Assembly (NCBI RefSeq): GCF_009184865.1
Contig: NZ_CP045096.1
Coordinates: 6,448,001-6,512,000, forward strand
Length of the DNA: 64,000 nucleotides
Direction of reading: 5' to 3'
Source: Streptomyces phaeolivaceus
Lineage (GTDB): Bacteria > Actinomycetota > Actinomycetes > Streptomycetales > Streptomycetaceae
Positions within the stretch are counted from its first letter, which is position 1, and every line of letters begins with the position of its first letter. Below are positions 50,720 through 58,491 of the stretch, in pieces. The notes beneath the pieces were generated by a model. It saw nothing but the letters and a program-made list of their open reading frames with translations. It was not told the DNA's origin and did not search any database. The position numbers and the translations under genes are program-made.

Positions 50720-52078
50720 ATGGCACCGTACGAAACCGACGACAGCGCCCGGTCCGGCGACGCCGCCGCGCTCGCGGCCGAGGCCGAGGAGATGCGCTCG
50801 GCACGGCGACGCAGGGCCGCGCGGTACGTCGTCCCGGTCACCGTGCTGGGCTTGGCGGCCGCGACCATCGGGCTCGTCCCGGCCTTCGCCGGCTCCGGTG
50901 ACCCCGATCTGCCGAAGATCAGCGCACAGGAACTCATCGAGAAGATCGCCGCCTCGGACGTCCAGCAGGTGTCCGGCACGGTGAAGATCACCACGGATCT
51001 GGGCCTGCCCGACCTGGGCGGTCTCACGGGCGGCCTGGCCTCGCAGGCGCCCTCCGGGGGTGACGGCGGATCGGCCGCCGACCCCTCCGCCAAGCTCCTC
51101 GAACTCGCCACCGGCACCCACACGCTGAGGGTCGCCACCGACGGCCCCGACAAGCAGAAGCTGTCGCTGCTGGACGAGGCCGCCGAGTACAGCGTCATCC
51201 ACAACGGCGACGAGCTGTGGGCGTACGACAGCGCCTCGAACGAGGTCTACCACGCGACCGAGGCCGGCCCCGACGGCGAGGGCGAGGGCAAGGGCAAGGA
51301 CAAGGGCGGCGAGGGCAAGGACCGGCAGGGGCCGGAGGATGTGCCCGCCACACCTCAGCAGCTCGCCGAGGAGGCCCTGAAGGCCGTCGACGACACCACG
51401 TCCGTGACCGTCGACGGGACCGCGCGGATCGCCGGGCGGGACGCGTACAAGCTGGTGATCAAGCCCAAGCAGTCCGGTTCGACGGTCGGCGCGATCTCGA
51501 TCGCCGTCGACGAGAAGACGGGGCTGCCGCTGAAGTTCACGCTCACCCCGGCGAGCGGCGGCGCGGCCGTCGTGGACGCGGGCTTCACGAAGGTCGACTT
51601 CGGCAAGCCGAGCGCCTCGACGTTCGACTTCACCCCGCCGAAGGGCGCGAAGGTCACCGAGGCCGACGAGGTCGAGAAGTCGGGCCACCACGAGTCCGGG
51701 TCCGGCGACTCCACGTTCGAGGGTCCCGGCAAGGGCGGGGCGTCCGAGGACGGCAAGGGGCCGAAGGGCTCCGGGGCGTCCGAGGAGGAGTTCGCGAGCG
51801 GGCTCGACGGGCTGAAGACCATCGGCAAGGGCTGGAGCACCGTCGCCGTGTTCGACAGCGGCGCCGAGGGCGGCCTGCCCACCGGCGGCGACTCGTCCGG
51901 CGACGCCCGGGTCGACGGATTCCTGAACTCCCTCGGCGACCAGGTCAAGGGCGACTTCGGCTCGGGTACGGTCTTCAAGACCCGGCTCGTCAACGTCCTC
52001 TTCACCGACGACGGCAAGGTGTACGCGGGTGCCGTCACCAAGGACGCGCTGGTGAAGGCGGCCGACGCGGCGAAGTAG
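50720..52078 (+). CDS. Membrane-anchored LolA-like lipoprotein-carrier-fold protein
   Basis: A 452-residue exported protein. One N-terminal helix (ARYVVPVTVLGLAAATIGLVPAFAG) anchors it, preceded by an Arg-rich cytosolic stretch. The outer part resembles the LolA/LppX half-barrel: ISAQELIEKIAASDVQQVSG near the start, LWAYDSASNEVYHATEAG, and AGRDAYKLVIKPKQSGSTVG followed by KTGLPLKFTLTP. Gly/Lys/Glu low-complexity inserts interrupt it (EGEGKGKDKGGEGKD; GKGGASEDGKGPKGSGASEE). LolA-fold proteins in Gram-positives bind lipids or glycolipids. It is followed by an ABC exporter pair on the same strand, which suggests delivery or export of a hydrophobic cargo. ATG 50720 with GGAGGTAA upstream. Confidence 0.82.
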   Translation: MAPYETDDSARSGDAAALAAEAEEMRSARRRRAARYVVPVTVLGLAAATIGLVPAFAGSGDPDLPKISAQELIEKIAASDVQQVSGTVKITTDLGLPDLGGLTGGLASQAPSGGDGGSAADPSAKLLELATGTHTLRVATDGPDKQKLSLLDEAAEYSVIHNGDELWAYDSASNEVYHATEAGPDGEGEGKGKDKGGEGKDRQGPEDVPATPQQLAEEALKAVDDTTSVTVDGTARIAGRDAYKLVIKPKQSGSTVGAISIAVDEKTGLPLKFTLTPASGGAAVVDAGFTKVDFGKPSASTFDFTPPKGAKVTEADEVEKSGHHESGSGDSTFEGPGKGGASEDGKGPKGSGASEEEFASGLDGLKTIGKGWSTVAVFDSGAEGGLPTGGDSSGDARVDGFLNSLGDQVKGDFGSGTVFKTRLVNVLFTDDGKVYAGAVTKDALVKAADAAK

Positions 52079-52199
52079 CGGCAGCGAGGCAGCCGCGGGC
52101 GGACAGCGACAGGGAAGCGGCAGGGAGCAGCAGGACCGATCGGTGGGCCGGGGCGGCGAGATGGCCGTTCCGGCCGACCGGCCGTACCCGAGGGGAGTC

Positions 52200-53144
52200 A
52201 TGAGCGACGCGGCCATCCACACCCAGGGGCTGACCAAGACCTTCCGCGGCGGCCAGGTCGCCGTGGACCATCTGGAACTCACGGTTCCCAGCGGCAGCGT
52301 CTTCGGCTTCCTCGGCCCGAACGGCTCGGGCAAGACCACCACCATCCGCATGCTGATGGGCCTGATCGAGCCGACCTCGGGCACCGCGCAGGTCCTCGGC
52401 CTGCCCATGCCGCGCTCCACCCGGACCGTCCTCCCGCACGTGGGCGCGCTCATCGAGGGCCCCGCGCTGTACGGGTTCCTCTCCGGCCGCGACAACCTGC
52501 TGCGCTACGACTCCGCCGACCCGACCGCCGACCCGCGCACCCGGCGTACGCGGGTCGCCGCCGCGCTCGACCGGGTGGGGCTCGCGGCAGCCGCGGGCAA
52601 GAAGGCGAAGGCGTACTCGCTGGGCATGAAACAGCGGCTGGGCCTCGCGGCGGCCCTGCTCCAGCCGCGCCGTCTCCTCGTCCTCGACGAGCCGACGAAC
52701 GGGCTCGACCCACAGGGGATGCGTGAAATCCGTTCCCTGGTACGGGAGTTGGCGTCCGACGGCACCACCGTCTTCCTCTCCTCGCATCTCCTCGACGAGA
52801 TCGAGCAGGTGTGCACCGATGTGGCCGTCATGGCGAAGGGCCGGCTCCTCACCCAGGGCCCGGTGGCCGAACTAGCCGCCGGCGCGCGGGGCCGGCTGGT
52901 CGTCATCACCCCCGACCTCGCGGACGCGGCCCGGGTGCTCAAGGAACAGGGCGTCGGGGACGTGGTCGTCACGGAGGGGGACCGCGTGACCGCCGAACCG
53001 CCACCACCCGACCGCGACCTCGCCGAACTCAACGCCGCACTGGTCACCGCGGGCGTCCGGGTCCGTGGCTTCGCCCTCGAACGCGCCTCCCTGGAGGACG
53101 CGTTCGTGGCGCTCACGGGGGAGGGTTTCGATGTCGCGGGCTGA
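52200..53144 (+). CDS. ABC transporter ATP-binding protein (ABC-2/drug-export type)
   Basis: A 314-residue ATPase of the CcmA/DrrA type. Walker A is GPNGSGKTTTIRMLMGL, the signature YSLGMKQRLGLAAALL, Walker B LLVLDEPTNGLDPQG and the switch His VFLSSHLLDEIEQV. A C-terminal extension of about 90 residues follows, as in DrrA-like exporters. ATG 52200 is chosen because it is preceded by CGAGGGGAGTC and gives MSDAAIHTQGLTKTFRGG, a normal start; the frame is open 57 bp further up. Its last 14 bp overlap the permease gene. Confidence 0.92.
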   Translation: MSDAAIHTQGLTKTFRGGQVAVDHLELTVPSGSVFGFLGPNGSGKTTTIRMLMGLIEPTSGTAQVLGLPMPRSTRTVLPHVGALIEGPALYGFLSGRDNLLRYDSADPTADPRTRRTRVAAALDRVGLAAAAGKKAKAYSLGMKQRLGLAAALLQPRRLLVLDEPTNGLDPQGMREIRSLVRELASDGTTVFLSSHLLDEIEQVCTDVAVMAKGRLLTQGPVAELAAGARGRLVVITPDLADAARVLKEQGVGDVVVTEGDRVTAEPPPPDRDLAELNAALVTAGVRVRGFALERASLEDAFVALTGEGFDVAG

Positions 53145-54069
53145 GACGACCGAGGCGGGCGAGGTAAGTAGGGCGACCGGGACGGCCGGGGTGGTGGCGG
53201 CCCGGGAACCGAGCCTCGTGTGGACCTTCGGGCTGTTCCGCAACGAACTGCTGACGACCTTCCGGCGCTGGCGGACCATCGCGCTGCTGGCCGTGCTCGC
53301 GGCGGTGCCGATCCTGGTCGGGCTCGCGGTGTGGATCGAGACGGGTGACGGCTCGTCGGCGGGCGGCGGACCGGGCGGTGGGGGCGGCGGTGGTGGCGGG
53401 CCCGCGTTCATCGCGCAGATCACCAACAACGGGCTGTTCCTCGTCTTCACGGCCCTGGCCGCGACGCTCCCCTTCTTCCTGCCGATGGCCGTCGGTGTGA
53501 TCGCCGGGGACGCGATCGCGGGCGAGGCGAACGCGGGCACGCTCCGCTATCTGCTGGTCTCGCCCGCAGGCCGGACCCGGCTGCTGCTCACCAAGTACGC
53601 GACGGTCATGACGTTCTGCCTGGTCGCGACCCTCGTCGTGGCGGCCTCCGCGCTGGCGGTGGGGGCGTTGCTGTTCCCGCTCGGGGATCTGACGACGATC
53701 TCCGGCACCCGGATCGGCTTCGCCGAGGGACTGTGGCGGGCGCTGCTGATCGCGCTGGCGGTGGCCGCGTCACTGATCGGGATCGCGGCCCTCGGGCTGT
53801 TCGTCTCCACCCTCACCAACAGCGGTATCGCCGCGATGGCCACCACGGTGGGGCTCCTCATCACCGTGCAGATCCTCGACCAGATCCCGCAGCTCGACGC
53901 CCTCCACCCGTACTTCTTCTCCCACTACTGGCTCTCCTTCGCCGACCTCATGCGCGAGCCGGTCTACTGGGAGGACCTGCGACGCAACTTCGGCCTCCAG
54001 GCCCTGTACGCGGCGGTGTTCGGATCGGCGGCGTGGGCGAGGTTCACGGCGAAGGACATCACGGCGTGA
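53131..54069 (+). CDS. ABC-2 type transporter permease
   Basis: A 312-residue membrane protein with about six helices (for example ALLAVLAAVPILVGLAVWIE, LFLVFTALAATLPFFLPMAV, MTFCLVATLVVAASALAVGA). An outer loop after helix 1 carries a Gly-rich stretch (SAGGGPGGGGGGGGGPA). The motif AGDAIAGEANAGTLRYLLVSPAGRTRLLLTKY is typical of ABC-2 permeases. It forms an exporter with the ATPase encoded upstream; the cargo is unknown. ATG 53131 lies within the ATPase 3' end. Confidence 0.9.
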   Translation: MSRAETTEAGEVSRATGTAGVVAAREPSLVWTFGLFRNELLTTFRRWRTIALLAVLAAVPILVGLAVWIETGDGSSAGGGPGGGGGGGGGPAFIAQITNNGLFLVFTALAATLPFFLPMAVGVIAGDAIAGEANAGTLRYLLVSPAGRTRLLLTKYATVMTFCLVATLVVAASALAVGALLFPLGDLTTISGTRIGFAEGLWRALLIALAVAASLIGIAALGLFVSTLTNSGIAAMATTVGLLITVQILDQIPQLDALHPYFFSHYWLSFADLMREPVYWEDLRRNFGLQALYAAVFGSAAWARFTAKDITA

Positions 54070-54091
54070 CACGACACGCTCAGGGGCGCGC

Positions 54092-54739
54092 TCAGTGGCG
54101 CGCTCTGGCGGCGGCCTCGTCGGAGTCGTAGGGGAAGCGGGCGAACGGCGCTTCCCGGGGCTCGGTGAGGAACGTCTTCGCGCGGGTCAGGGCGGCCGTG
54201 TCCCGGAGTACGTCACCGGGCTTGCTGCCGTTGCCCAGCAGCACTCCGCCGATGGGGGTACCTCCCACGCCCTTGAGGCAGTGGGGGAGCATGCCCATGT
54301 ACGCGGCGGAGTGGTTGAGCGTGCCGATGAGGGGCTCGGCGATCTCCTCCTCGTAGTGGGCGAGCGCGGTGACACCCCGGAGGGTGCGGCCGGCCATGTT
54401 CTTCTTGAAGTCGAGCCCGGGGGTGCGCAGCCAGCCCGACCAGTGGTCGAGATAGCGCTTCACGTGGGCCGACACGGAGTACCAGTACAGCGGCGACACG
54501 ATCACGAGGTCCGTGGCGGCGAGCGTGGCGTCCAGCAGCAGTGCCCGGTTGTCGCCCGCCGGCCGTACATGGTCACTGTCGTGCCGCAGGTCCTCGAAGT
54601 CCGGCAACGGATGCTCCGCGAGATCCAGCCAGCGCTGCTCGACCCCCTCGGGCAACTGCTCGGCCGCCGCGCCGGCCAGCATCTCGGAATTACCGCCCGG
54701 CCGACTGCTGCCGAGCACGCAGAGAAAGCGGCGGGTCAT
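54092..54739 (-). CDS. Flavodoxin-fold NAD(P)H-dependent oxidoreductase
   Basis: A 215-residue protein with the flavodoxin-like start MTRRFLCVLGSSRPGGNSEMLAGAAAEQL, whose phosphate-binding loop is GSSRPGGNSE. It continues with DLVIVSPLYWYSVSAHVKRYLDHWSGW, the NADPH-dependent FMN reductase pattern. It probably reduces FMN, quinones or azo compounds with NAD(P)H. ATG 54739 is used because the frame upstream runs only through a promoter-like region and in antisense. It is convergent with the ABC permease gene, with a 22-bp gap. Confidence 0.85.
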   Translation of the reverse strand: MTRRFLCVLGSSRPGGNSEMLAGAAAEQLPEGVEQRWLDLAEHPLPDFEDLRHDSDHVRPAGDNRALLLDATLAATDLVIVSPLYWYSVSAHVKRYLDHWSGWLRTPGLDFKKNMAGRTLRGVTALAHYEEEIAEPLIGTLNHSAAYMGMLPHCLKGVGGTPIGGVLLGNGSKPGDVLRDTAALTRAKTFLTEPREAPFARFPYDSDEAAARARH

Positions 54740-54882
54740 GGGGTACCCCCTGGGGATGCGGGTACGCGGGTGCGAGGCGGGTACGCGGTGCTGCGGGTGT
54801 GCTGCGGGTGCGCGGCGCACGCTGATTACATGCATGGGCAATATATGCGCACGCATGCGATGTTGAGGGGGTGTCGGGGGTG
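54740..54882 (-). promoter_or_regulatory. Promoter region of the oxidoreductase gene with an AT-rich ATGCAT/GCATGC tract
   Basis: The 143 bp between two minus-strand genes contain an AT-rich core, tgattacatgcatgggcaat followed by atatgcgcacgcatgcgatg (54824-54863), rich in self-complementary ATGCAT/GCATGC words. On the minus strand a TATATT-like -10 lies inside it. It may be an operator for a MarR- or HxlR-type regulator, but none is encoded nearby. Confidence 0.4.
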
Positions 54883-56574
54883 TCACGCCGACGGGGCGTG
54901 GACCGCTTCGGCGGCCTCGGCCACGCGCAGCAGCAGCTCCTCCTCGCCGTGCCGGGCCACCAACTGCAGCCCGACCGGGCAGCCGTCGGGGTCGACACCG
55001 GCCGGGATGCTCATCGCCGGGTGACCGCTGAGGTTGAACGCCCAGGTGAGGGACGTGGAGTAGCGGTCGCCGGGGCCTTCGTGGCCGTGCGGGGCGTTGG
55101 GTGTGGTCGGGGTCAGGATCAGATCGGCCTCGGCGAAGAGCGCGGCGAGCCGCCGGTCGTTCTCGGCGCGGAGGTCCTGGGCGGCGCGCGGGTCGGTGTC
55201 CGGTGCCGGCGTGGCGCGGAGGGCGAGCCAGGCCGGGGCCGGGTCCCGCAGGCACAGGGTGTCGTCCGTTCGCCGCACGAGCAGCCGTACGACACCCGCG
55301 TCCGCGAGCCGCAGCACGGCGTCATGGGCGATCGCGGCGGGTCCGGAATCGATATCGGCGAAGCCGAGGTCGGCGGACCAGACGGCGAGGGGCGGAGAAG
55401 GGGCGTGGGGCGGGGACGGGGCGTGGTCGGGGGCCGGGAGACGGTCGGCCGACGGGGGTGTGGTCGGGGTCGCTGAGGGCGTTGACTCGGGCCGGGCCGG
55501 GCGGGTTGATTCAGCGAGGCGGGCCGGCTCCTGGGCATCGCTCGCTCGGGCCGCGCGTGCCTCGACCGCGCGTGCCTCGGCCGCGCGGGTCGGGTGCGCG
55601 GCGCCGATCCCAGCCGTACGGGTCGCTCCGGCCGTCCCGGCCGTCCCGGCCGTCCCGGCCGTCCCGGCCGCTTCGGTCGCCCCGGTTCCGGCCGTCCCGG
55701 CCGAGACCGGCGTCTGTCGGCCGCGTCGGCCGCTGTGCTCCTCCCTGCTCCCGCTGACGGCGCTCCCGCTGACTGCCCCTCGGCCCAGGCCTTCCCGACC
55801 GGTGTTTCCCTCGCCCCCGTCCGCCGGGCCCTGTGAGGCGTCCGCCGCCGCCACGCAGCGCCAGTACGCCGTCGCGTCCGAGGCGTGGCGGGTGAGGACG
55901 CCGGGGGCGGCGAGGCCGGTGCGGTCGGGGGACGGCAGGTGGCCGTTCGTGGTCTTCAGGCCGACCACGCCGCACCACGCGGCCGGGATACGGACCGAGC
56001 CGGCGCCGTCCGAGCCGGTCGCCATCGGCACCAGGCCCGCGGCCACCGCCGCCGCGGACCCGGCCGAGGAGCCGCCCGGCGTCCGGTCGGCCCGCCAGGG
56101 GTTGACGGTCCGGCCGCCGGACCCTTGGCCCCAGGTCTGCCAGGGCGTACCGGGGCCGGGCACCGACGTCGCCCCCACGGGCACGCACCCGGCCGCGACC
56201 AGCGCCCGCGCCGCCGCCGTACGCCGCCCGTTGCGCCCCTTCACCCCGATCGGCACCCCGGCCAACGGCAACCACTCACCCCCGGCGACCCGCGCATCCA
56301 CCTCCCCCGCCCACGCCAAGGCCTCCTCCGCCCACACCTCGACGAACGCGCACAGCACCGGCTCGACCCGCTCGATCCGGGCGAGCGCCGCCGCGACGAC
56401 CTCGACGGCCCGGAACTCCCCTCCACGCACACCGGCGGCGATCCGCTCGGCGGAGAGGGACGGGAGGCCGCCGGGTGAAGGAGGGCTGAGGGAAAGGCGG
56501 TCAGGTGGGAAGCCGGCGTCGGGGAGGGTGCCCGGCGTCGGTGAGTAGGAGGGGGGTGAGGTGCGCGGCTGCAT
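54883..56574 (-). CDS. Amidase-signature family hydrolase with a low-complexity insert
   Basis: A 563-residue protein. The amidase core has the Lys-Ser-Ser triad: Lys in [11 protein letters not shown], Ser in [16 protein letters not shown], Ser in [19 protein letters not shown]. The closing motif [19 protein letters not shown] is present. Between ~250 and ~400 the domain is interrupted by an unstructured insert, first Gly/Ser/Arg then (AGT)n and Ala/Glu/Pro-rich, made partly of 9-bp repeats (about 55625-55690). Without it the length would be about 420. The first 40 residues are Pro/Ser-rich. The amide substrate is unknown. ATG 56574. Confidence 0.85.
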   Translation of the reverse strand: MQPRTSPPSYSPTPGTLPDAGFPPDRLSLSPPSPGGLPSLSAERIAAGVRGGEFRAVEVVAAALARIERVEPVLCAFVEVWAEEALAWAGEVDARVAGGEWLPLAGVPIGVKGRNGRRTAAARALVAAGCVPVGATSVPGPGTPWQTWGQGSGGRTVNPWRADRTPGGSSAGSAAAVAAGLVPMATGSDGAGSVRIPAAWCGVVGLKTTNGHLPSPDRTGLAAPGVLTRHASDATAYWRCVAAADASQGPADGGEGNTGREGLGRGAVSGSAVSGSREEHSGRRGRQTPVSAGTAGTGATEAAGTAGTAGTAGTAGATRTAGIGAAHPTRAAEARAVEARAARASDAQEPARLAESTRPARPESTPSATPTTPPSADRLPAPDHAPSPPHAPSPPLAVWSADLGFADIDSGPAAIAHDAVLRLADAGVVRLLVRRTDDTLCLRDPAPAWLALRATPAPDTDPRAAQDLRAENDRRLAALFAEADLILTPTTPNAPHGHEGPGDRYSTSLTWAFNLSGHPAMSIPAGVDPDGCPVGLQLVARHGEEELLLRVAEAAEAVHAPSA

Positions 56575-56862
56575 GGCCTTCTCGGGTTGGTCGAGCTGGG
56601 TACGCCGGGCCGGCCGGGATCGTTGGGACGCGTCGAACCTGCCGGGTTTCCTGGGAGCTGGGAGCTGGGAGCTGGGGGCGGCCCGTCGATGGGCCCCGGC
56701 CGCGGCGGGCCCCGCCCCACCCGTTCCCGCTCACTCCACCGATACGGCGCCTGGCGGCGTCCGCGACTGGATCGCCGTAGATCAGCCCCCTCGTTCAGCT
56801 CGTCGGTGGCCACGGCCGGCGGTCGGGGGTCGGGGGAGGGGCGGCGGCGTACAGGGCGCTGC

Positions 56863-57408
56863 TCATGGGGTCCGCCCGGTCAGTCGGGCCAGTGCCGCGC
56901 TCTCCCGGGGCGGCGGGCCGGTGAGATCGCCGGTGCGCCAGGCGGGCACCCAGGGCACGCGGTAGACGTCTATGACGGAACCGATCACCTTCACGCGCTG
57001 CACCAGCTGCCGGGGCAGCCGGCCGGGCGCGTCCGCGACCAGCACGATCGCGTCCAGGTCGAGCCCCGGCGGCGCGTCGCCCCGCCGGAAGATGTCCAGG
57101 GTGTGCGAGACCGCGTCGAGCCCGGCGGCGTGCGTCCGCCCCACCAGGAGCACCGACGCCGGTTCGCCGTGTTCCGGTTGAGGCCAGTTGCGGCCCGCGT
57201 CATGGCCGCCGAAGACCGTCGCGAGGGTGGTGGACCCGGCGCCGCCGTGCGTGGCGACCCATGCGAACCGCCGCGCGCTCGCGGTCGCCCGGGGCGGCGG
57301 CTCCGGTGGCCGCGCCGCCGGCTCCGTCACCGGCCCCCGCACCCAGATCTCCGGCCCGGCCGCCGCCTGTTCCGTGTCCGGCCGCATCACCGCATCACCG
57401 CTCTCCAC
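56863..57408 (-). CDS. P-loop-like (DUF6668-like) protein of unknown function
   Basis: A 181-residue protein with a ParA/MinD-like start of fold, RFAWVATHGGAGSTTLATVFGG. The Lys of a standard Walker A (GKS/T) is absent, so ATP binding is uncertain. Later strands VLLVGRTHAAGLDA and LDLDAIVLVADAPGRLPR look like the rest of a P-loop domain, with a C-terminal R-V-K-V-I-G-S-V helix-strand. Similar proteins occur in actinomycete conjugation/secretion-like clusters beside SLT transglycosylases and TPR proteins, and remnants of both follow here. GTG start at 57408. Confidence 0.65.
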   Translation of the reverse strand: MESGDAVMRPDTEQAAAGPEIWVRGPVTEPAARPPEPPPRATASARRFAWVATHGGAGSTTLATVFGGHDAGRNWPQPEHGEPASVLLVGRTHAAGLDAVSHTLDIFRRGDAPPGLDLDAIVLVADAPGRLPRQLVQRVKVIGSVIDVYRVPWVPAWRTGDLTGPPPRESAALARLTGRTP

Positions 57409-57687
57409 ATTCTCAGTCTCCGCCGTTGATCACAGCAGTCTTCCTGAGTCCTGTGCACCTGTTGTACGCGCCCACCCTCTGATCCTCACGGCCCGTGGAC
57501 GGCTTGGGAATCGGGACGTGAGTTCCTGCGACGAGCCTGTGACGCGCCGGTGACGCGCGGAACGCGCGGGAGCGGAGAGACTTGTCCGACTGGACCCAAG
57601 TGGCAGGAACACGACCGAAGTTCGGCACCGACGTTCTTCACCGGATTTCACGGTCCCGCCACTTCGACGCTGAGCTGAGGGGAGCAG

Positions 57688-58044
57688 ATGTCCAACGGGG
57701 GAGGGGCCGTCATGACCGCAGCCGGCGGCGGCCTCGACTCGGACCAGGTGCCGGCCGAGTACATGCCTTGGGCGCTCAAGGCGGACGCCATGTGCGACGT
57801 CATCGAGCCCGCCGTGAACGCCGCGCGGATCGAGGCCGATTCGGACTGGAACCCGAACGCCAAGTCCCCGGTCGCTGCCGAGTGGTTGAGTCGGTTCATG
57901 CCCGGCACCTGGGTGAGCCGGGACCGAGCAAGCACATGCACCTCACCCTCGGGTCCGCTACTCGACGGGTGCCCAGCCCTTCGTCGAGGTGATGCGGAAG
58001 GCACCTGCGTCAACCCGGTGCCATGGTTGGGGTTGCAGGGATGA
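57688..58044 (+). pseudogene. Truncated lytic-transglycosylase (SLT) domain
   Basis: The 118-codon frame opens with NGGGAVMTAAGGGLDSDQVP and an SLT-type core: MPWALKADAMCDVIEPAVNA, ARIEADSDWNPNAKSPVAAE, then LSRFMPGTW. Active homologues read EAESGWNP, with the catalytic Glu before Ser; here it is Asp (ADSDW) and the Gly is Asp. After MPGTW the similarity stops and the frame runs into unrelated sequence. A neighbouring frame there reads RYSTGAQPFVEVMRKAP, possibly the end of another lost gene. The membrane anchor and the C40 peptidase domain of intact homologues are missing. A ribosome site (GAGGGGAG) is still present. Confidence 0.65.
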
Positions 58045-58115
58045 CGCGGGCGGCACGGACGGCATGGACGAGGCGAACGGCGAGGCGGGACACTGAGGTG
58101 AGGAGGGGAACGAGG

Positions 58116-58484
58116 GTGGACACGAGGCGCGCCGCGCACGGCCCACGCGGGATGCGTGTCGGGCGTGACGAGCGCGACAGGTGGTACGGGGCCGGCGTCG
58201 GTGGCCTCGGCAGGGAGGTCCGGCGGGCGGTTCGGCGAACGGTCGTGGTGGCGCCGACGACCGGGACCGGCCCGCAGGACACGGTGTACGTGAAGCTGGT
58301 GCGTTCGGGCAAGGGCGAACCATGGCGGGTGGAACCATGGCGGGTGGAACCATGGCGGGTGGACGAGGTGCGTACGGTGGAGGCAGCGGTGTCCGCGCCG
58401 GAGGGTTCCAGCGAGAACACCACGGAACGCCGCCCCCCGACCACTCCCGCTGCTTCCCCTTCCCCTTCTGCCCGACCCGAGTGA
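58116..58484 (+). CDS. Small Arg-rich hypothetical protein upstream of the TPR gene
   Basis: A 122-residue ORF, family unknown. The GTG at 58116 has an excellent ribosome site (AGGAGGGGA, 7 bp spacing), and the TGA (58482-58484) overlaps the ribosome site of the next gene (GAGTGAGGGA), which supports co-translation. A basic middle part (GREVRRAVRRTVVVAPTTGTG) is followed by QDTVYVKLVRSGKGEPWRV. The pentapeptide EPWRV occurs three times through a 15-bp tandem repeat at 58317-58361. The tail is Ser/Pro/Glu-rich. Confidence 0.5.
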   Translation: MDTRRAAHGPRGMRVGRDERDRWYGAGVGGLGREVRRAVRRTVVVAPTTGTGPQDTVYVKLVRSGKGEPWRVEPWRVEPWRVDEVRTVEAAVSAPEGSSENTTERRPPTTPAASPSPSARPE

Positions 58485-58491
58485 GGGAACG

